DNA from: Porogramme epimiltina
Lineage: Eukaryota; Basidiomycota; Agaricomycetes; Polyporales; Polyporaceae
Assembly: GCA_900155495.1 (NCBI GenBank)
Contig: FTLJ01000081.1
Span: 1 to 64,000 of the forward strand
Length of the DNA: 64,000 nucleotides
Direction of reading: 5' to 3'
The notes under the pieces were generated by a model. The model did not search any database and was not told where the DNA came from. It saw nothing but the letters and a program-made list of their open reading frames with translations. Made by a program: the position numbers and the translations under genes. This document shows, piece after piece, positions 58,403 through 64,000 of this stretch. The stretch's first letter is position 1. Each line of letters starts with the position of its first letter.

Positions 58403-59084
58403 CTATGTGGCCTCCTCGTTTGCATCCGCACGCTCCGCTACCATCTCAGGGCCAGGCAAGTCGACGAGAAGGCGGATAACCTCCTCCGTCAACCCGAATT
58501 GGTTGACCAACTCCTTTCTCTTGTCGTCCTGCGCGGGGGATCCCAAAACGTCGCCCTTGCTTCCGTGACTCTGCAACCGGTCAGTTAGAAGCGATGAGAC
58601 AGGATGGCTTACATACCCTGTGGAAGCTTCCACGAAAACCACCCAATACCTCCGGTGCTTGCAAGCCCACCCTTGACCCTTTCTTCTTGGGGCCTTTCAC
58701 AGTAGAGCCCTCCTTCCCCACATCTACAAACCCTAAGCCGTCCACCAGCGCCTGGACCCGCGTCGAGTTAACTGTGTGATGAAAGCATATCTAGAGCACA
58801 TAGCACGTACCCTCCTCAGGCCCTCCCATGTCACTTTTGTTCGAGCTGCTCCATCCAAGCGGTAAAGGGAGATAAAAACCTAGAAACATATGACATACAA
58901 GCGGTAACAGATGGAGTAGGAGGCCTACCATTCGGTGGTTTTTGTCGCAAATCCCTCGCAGCCTCTCCGCTGGCCCCGGTACTTGCGGCAAGGCGTGAGC
59001 ACCCCGCCCAACCGCAGCGGCAGGGCAGGACTGGCTCTTGGTGGCTTTGCGCGACGCCTTGTGGTTGCGACTACCTTTTGCCAT
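58403..59084 (-). CDS. Small hypothetical protein
   Basis: Three exons can be joined with GT...AG introns in consistent phase. The first, from the ATG at 59084, begins MAKGSRNHKASRKATKSQ, a strongly basic start. The second continues NSTRVQALVDGLGFVDVG with a lysine-rich GPKKKGSRVG. The third gives SHGSKGDVLGSPAQDDKRKE and a helical end, VIRLLVDLPGPEMVAE. No family was recognised. A nucleic-acid-associated role is possible from the basic N-terminus, but this is speculation. The repeat-rich setting means it could also be a chance or transposon-derived frame. Confidence 0.42.
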
Positions 59085-59094
59085 TGTCCCTGTT

Positions 59095-59247
59095 CAGGCA
59101 AGCGTAAAGGTAAACAGAGGGCCGTAGAACCAGAGGGGGAGCAAAGCCGATGGAGAGGAAGTGACGTTAGTCAGGAAAGCGCAAAGACGAACGGCGGGTC
59201 GTAGAACCAGAGGGGGAGGCAAGTCGATGGAGAGGAAGTCAACGCCC
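59095..59247 (+). repeat. Two imperfect tandem ~70-80 bp direct repeats
   Basis: The block CGTAGAACCAGAGGGGGAG followed by GATGGAGAGGAAGT occurs at about 59125-59160 and again at about 59206-59241, with similar flanks. The start of the hypothetical gene at 59084 lies just to the left. Confidence 0.75.
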
Positions 59248-60123
59248 CCTAAAGATAGTCGGTGTGAAGAAAACATAGGAAGCTGCGCTTGGAGTTTTGG
59301 CGCCCCCCGAATAAGCGATTACCATGCCCTAGTTCCAGAGCACGTTAACCAGTTGAGTTATAAAAAAAAGAATGCGGCTCGGGTGCCATAAGCCATTGCC
59401 GCAGCGCCGTCAAGAAGCCACCCCTTTTCTACAACACAGCAATATGCAGAATCCGGAGATCTGCACCGCTGTAATGACGAAGGCCTGTAGGCATTCTCTG
59501 GAGGGAATCTGGTCAGTCTCGTCGCGCCTTTCCAACCGACGTCCTTGCGCAGAGGCGTTCCGTATAGGGCATCCGGAAATGGGAATACCCCTGGTGTGGC
59601 ATACTATGACGTCAGCAAATCGCACTGCCTGCACAAGCGCTCGTCCCTCGTGTGCCCGCACAACTTTGCATGTCATCATCCCACGTTGCTGTCTACGCAT
59701 GGCAGCCTCCCGTTCTTCCACGCCGAAATTAACACCGCGCTGACGTAGTGACACAATGCTTCCAGCCTTGGAAACGGCCTGGTTCACCACAAACGCTCTG
59801 CTGTGCCATCTAACCTGCTGTTACGCAGGGTGTGAAACCTCACGCGCTCCCTCGCACAGCTCTCATGGCTGCTCCATCTTTCCAAAACAAAGCTTCATTT
59901 TGAGCGCGATGCGCTGTTAATTTTTGGTCGCTGGTTCCACCCTGCGCCTAATGCGTCTGCATTAAAACCTGTGCTTTGGCCAGCCCGTATCCTCGCACTC
60001 CCAATTAAAAACACGTTCACAACCCCAACACCCTGCGCCCAGGATGACCAAGAGAACTCGCTGCCTTCGTGCAGTTATAGAGCAAAGGACGATGCGTTTG
60101 CTCCCTCAATCCTTTCGTTAGCT
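59248..60123. other. Intergenic region with a tRNA-like remnant
   Basis: No supported gene. On the minus strand near 59300-59352 the sequence AACTCAACTGGTTAA resembles a tRNA A box, but the rest does not fold as a tRNA. Confidence 0.35.
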
Positions 60124-62008
60124 ATGGACGCTTCGCACGAACCGGTTAGTTGCTTCTAGCATTTACTTTATTCTACCTCATGCCCGTTGCAGGGATCTGC
60201 TACGACTCCCGTGCAGGCTTTTCAAGTAGACGTTGATATAGCCGATCTCTTCGCTCGCTACCTGTCCATTTCTTCCCCCACAGAGTGCATGCCTAACCCC
60301 GATGTTGAAGATCCCCATACACGTCCGGCACCCCCCACTCAGCCTATAGCTCCGGAAATCGACACAGCCCACACTGAGCATGCGCTGACATTTGGACATT
60401 CTACCACCGCTCCCATCAGTGCAACGTCCTCGCGCAAGAGAGACAGAAGCTCTGAGCCACATCAATCTCCCCGTCAACATGCCTCCTCCGACCCACCCCT
60501 TCCTCACGAACAGCCTCCTGACCAAAGCCAGACTACCAAACGGCGACGCAGGAGGCGACGCAGGGGGCGCAAGCACAGCAGTGCAGGCGCCGAAGCCCCC
60601 GAGAACGTTGAGCCGCAGCCATCTCTGGAGGATCCAGCCCGTGCCGAGGATCAGAAGAACAAGCAAAAGGCTCAGGCTCGTAGCAGCAGAGCGCAGCAGC
60701 GCCGCGACGCAGACGCTCATCCCAACAAACCCTTTGGAGGGCACATCACCGTGCTATCTGAGAATCGCCTCGCTGAGGTGCAAGTCATCCGCGCCGATGT
60801 GGACGTCTCCACGCTTCCTACATGTAAAGGCGCATTTACAGGATCTCATTACCCCAGGGACCCCACAGACGTATGGAGTCTTGACCGTGTTCGCCGCGAA
60901 GGCTATAAGATAATCGAATGGGATGGCCGGTGAGTAGTTACTACGCAGCGCAGCTTAGAGATCACTCCTCAATCCCGTTTAGAACGGAGCTGGTCATTTT
61001 GGACGCACAAGAGCGAATCATAGCCGTAGGAGGTCCATGGCCGCGCGATAACACCTGGGCTTCTGTTGTCGAACAGGCCAGCCAATTAATCGAGGACACT
61101 CGCCAGCGATGCGGCCTCACTCCTGCCTCATCGAAGAACCCGCGCTGCGCGCGGGATCAGCGCTTTTACTCGCATACTTTTGGCGTGGGCCATGGTAACA
61201 GCCGACAGGTATCTGTCCTCGTTTCGGAATTTCCCTCCGTCCTTACTGAACAGAGCAACCCAGAACCCTGCTCGCTATCGCGACCCAAGCCGCCATGCAG
61301 AAGACATTCACCACCTTTGCAAAAGTAGCCTGCTACGCAGGATCGCGGGCCACGGCAGCAGTGCGTGTTCTCCCTGCCCCTGTGGCTGTGCCGCTTCTAA
61401 CTAAAGTGAAATAACAAGGCCTCCTCCAGTCATATGCGCCGAAGATCTTCCAATCTACGCGCGCCGACCTGAAAGAGATATTTGCCTCCGGCGGCTTTTC
61501 ACTCAACTACGATAATAGCGTATACCCGGCCGCCACCATCAACTTCGGCCCGCAGACCGTCTGCATACCTCATCGGGATTCGGAAAACGACCCCATCAAC
61601 CTTTGCCATATCACTCCTCTTGGACGCTTCGACCACAAGAGAGGCGGGCACATCATCTTACACGACCTCCGTCTCGCTATAGAGTTCCCAGCCGGAGCTT
61701 CATTCCTCATACCCTCTGCCCTCGTCGTGCATTCCAACACTCCGGTTCAACCGGGAGAACTTCGCCAGTCCTTCACCCAATGGACTGCAGGTGCCTTGGC
61801 GCGATGGGTCATGTGCGGAAGTCGCATGGTTAGCACGTTCCGGCACGAGGACCCCGTAGGTTGTCAACGATATGAGGATGGTCTTGACGCTCGCAAATCA
61901 GAAAGGCTGAGCCTTTTCTCGAAGCTGTCTGACGTGTTCCAGCAACGCCTGGAGCTGGAGGCCACCACTTACCCCAAAGACGGTTCGGTCCCCCGCCCTC
62001 GTTCCTGA
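60124..62008 (+). CDS. TET/JBP-like 2-oxoglutarate Fe(II) dioxygenase
   Basis: Five exons join in frame. The first encodes MDASHEP, and the second has a proline-rich region, a run of eight arginines after KR (a likely nuclear signal), and GGHITVLSENRLAEVQVI. Later exons give TELVILDAQERIIAVGG and the catalytic core. The core shows AATINFGPQTVC, the metal-binding HRD in IPHRDSENDP, GRFDHKRGGHIILHDLRLAIEF, the second metal histidine in ALVVHSNTPVQPGE, and a basic, aromatic segment RQSFTQWTAGALARWV that may bind 2-oxoglutarate. This HxD...H plan matches the large Agaricomycete family I associate with TET/JBP enzymes, which oxidise methylated bases in nucleic acids. The family assignment is from memory. 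No transposase is adjacent. Confidence 0.65.
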
Positions 62009-62604
62009 TCATCACCCCCATCCCCCAGCCTACCTCGATGCCGGGTTGGTCCACCTCACGACGCCCCTTCTCCCCACACCGCCTCACGGATTATTAGTTA
62101 CCCAGACTTGTCATGTACCCCCTCCCTTGCCTAGTTAATCAAACCTGTTTTCCCGTCCAGTGGCCACTACCAATAGCACTACAGATAGCTCATTTCCCAA
62201 AACAGCGAAGGGACACTCCCCCGCTGTGTCCCGCGTCAAGTCCACCGCCGGCAATGTCCGGCGGCGGCATGGCGCTACATCACCCACGCGCGCCGCCGAC
62301 GGCTGGCCGCCGACCTGCCCGCGGCAATGCGCGCCCCCGCCGCCCGCCTGCGCGCCTACTGCCCTGCCCCCTCGTGCTCGCTGTCTCCCACAGTGAGCAC
62401 GCTATCTCCTGTCCCCCTCCACCAATTCCTCTCAATTTTTGTATACGTATACTAATATGTAGGGTAGATGCAATGATAATAATTATATCTGTACTGTGCT
62501 CGAGGTTCCACGGGGAAAGATCTGCCAAGCATACTATAGTGCTGTAAGTGGTATACAGTCGATAAAACCACTAATTGACTTCGTAATAGCTCGCTGAAGG
62601 ATGT
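62009..62604. other. Intergenic region, no gene seen
   Basis: This holds the 3' flank of the dioxygenase gene, with a GC-rich stretch near 62230-62390 and AT-rich sequence after. No gene recognised. Confidence 0.4.
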
Positions 62605-63020
62605 GTTAGAAAGGTGTAAATGATAGCTACAAAACGAGACCTTTTACGGACGAATCGGACGACGCATTCTTGAGGTAGAATGTGTGCTCCTCCTGGGTGG
62701 GGAGGGCAGGGGAGACTATCTCCGCTGTTTCTGGTCCGTTTTCCTTCGTTCTTTTTTCAGATAGCTCTTTTATATCACTGCATTCATGGGGTGCACTTCG
62801 CTGAGAGGAGGGACATGAATTCACTATGTAGGATCTGTATTGATGGCTCAGCCACTCTCAGCCACAGCCACTTTCCAAGCTCGATATCCCCTCCCCTACC
62901 CAGAGGTTCTTAGCTCCCTAAATTGGATCTTAAAGCCGTGGAAAATACGCATCCAACGATACCAATATCTTCTATATAGCCCCTCTAGCACCCCCGGGGA
63001 GTGCATAGGAATAGACATGT
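62605..63020 (+). repeat. Left arm of a large inverted repeat
   Basis: This arm matches the reverse complement of about 63400-63845. The best-kept core includes TTTCTGGTCCGTTTTCCTTC, GTAGGATCTGTATTGATGG and CTCAGCCAC. Divergence outside the core is substantial. Confidence 0.8.
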
Positions 63021-63399
63021 ATTCCCCAACAGGTGCAAAAAGCGAACTTATAGCTCTTCCAGTGCTATTGGTGCATTGTACAATTAATCTAACACTTGCA
63101 CTGTGTAGAGGGGGTCAATAAATGGTATTCTACATAATTTTCTGGAGGGAGAGGGCAAGGGAACAACAAGGTATGCACTATGGTGCATGTTTTCGTAACA
63201 GGACATCCGGATTTCTTGCGCATTCAGTGTGGCTAAGCACCTTTTCAACACATTTTGCTATGGCATGCTGAGTTCTTGTCCGTTTCCCTTGATTCATTTT
63301 GCATTTGGTAGGTATAGTAGATCCACATCACCAGGGATGGTCATGGTAATAAACAGCCCCCTCAATTTGTACAGAGAGGCAAGGGACAGGTATACATGA

Positions 63400-63845
63400 G
63401 GCATGCCTGTCTGTTCCTGCACTCTCCCCAGATGTATTAAGGGTCCTATATAGGAGATATGGGTCTCATTAGGTGCGGATTTTTCACAGCTACGCAATGT
63501 AGCTTAGGGAGATAAAAACTGCTCAGCGGGGAGTGAGATATTGCGCTAGGAAAGTGGCTGTGGCTGAGGGTGGCTGAGGGTGGCTGAGCCATCAATACAG
63601 ATCCTACACAGTAAATGCACTCCCCTTGTCTAAACAAAGTGTACCCCATGAATGTAGTAGTATATACGAACAATTTAAAAAAAGAACGAAGGAAAACGGA
63701 CCAGAAACAGGGGAGATAGTAGCCCCTGCCATCGCCACAGGCCACCCAGGAGGAGCACATAACTTATCTCAAGAACGCGTGGTCCAATTTGTGCGCAAAT
63801 AGATTCATTCTGTAGAAATTCCTCACAGCTTTCCAGTGCATTCTT
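63400..63845 (-). repeat. Right arm of a large inverted repeat
   Basis: This is the inverted partner of 62605-63020, with a spacer of about 380 bases between them. It carries two extra copies of the short motif GTGGCTGAGG near 63550-63580 and some insertions relative to the left arm. Confidence 0.8.
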
Positions 63846-64000
63846 TGTTGAATTATTGCGACATCATTTGGTGGACATACGGACTATGTACCACCTACTA
63901 CTATAGTATCTCTTGACAACAGTTTACTCATAGAGCCTCGAACACAGTGAGACTACAACTAGGACCATTGCATTAGCACTATATACTAGTACATGTTTAC

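Noticed and set aside
59295..59360. tRNA-like A box on the minus strand
   Set aside because: The anticodon loop and T-loop do not fit and no acceptor stem pairs; at most a remnant or SINE-like head.
1..64000. CRISPR arrays, operons or bacterial-type elements
   Set aside because: Intron-rich eukaryotic genes throughout; the only regular array is the 102-103 bp minisatellite, which has no spacer pattern.

Overview
The window is nuclear DNA of a filamentous basidiomycete. Genes are dense and split by many 50-70 base introns with GT...AG ends. Several families are typical of Agaricomycetes: FunK1 fungal-type kinases, a DUF6533-type membrane protein, GH131, a sedolisin, monocarboxylate-type MFS transporters, basidiomycete F-box proteins and a TET/JBP-like dioxygenase. 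A wood- or litter-decay species, perhaps polypore-like, fits best, but the species cannot be named from sequence alone.

Layout. 1-10.5 kb is accessory DNA. Two FunK1 kinase genes on the minus strand flank a complete Mutator-like transposon (2922-7626), which has ~165 bp terminal inverted repeats, a perfect 9 bp target duplication and an apparently uninterrupted multi-exon transposase gene. 10.5-14.9 kb is gene-poor. 14.9-16.7 kb holds a DUF6533-type membrane protein, followed by a FunK1 3' fragment that ends at a short repeat also found upstream of the second FunK1 gene.

17.7-31.1 kb is mostly core genes: a membrane-anchored aldo-keto reductase, a Ser/Thr kinase with a long Ser/Arg-rich tail, a cytochrome P450, an ankyrin-MYND protein, a basic nuclear-type protein, and a HIT-family hydrolase transcribed divergently from an Ssr4-like SWI/SNF subunit. 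31.9-40.8 kb has a secreted sedolisin, a secreted GH131 glucanase, V-ATPase subunit c and a SUN/Slp1-type protein. 41.8-44.4 kb is a third FunK1 gene with an in-frame stop 91 codons before its natural end. 45.2-53.1 kb has an F-box-like gene divergent from the Pol III factor Brf1, then two tandem MFS transporter genes. 54.0-56.0 kb is an F-box protein with a possible lipidation signal.

56-64 kb is repeat-rich: a 102-103 bp minisatellite with two alternating unit types, a small hypothetical gene, short direct repeats, a TET/JBP-like dioxygenase gene with a complete catalytic core, and a large diverged inverted repeat.

The most interesting items are the intact Mutator-like element with its exact duplication, the FunK1 family caught at several stages of duplication and decay, the TET/JBP-like gene in repeat-rich DNA, and the two-variant minisatellite. 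The secreted enzymes, transporters and P450 suit a plant-biomass degrader, but no single pathway or gene cluster joins the neighbouring genes.
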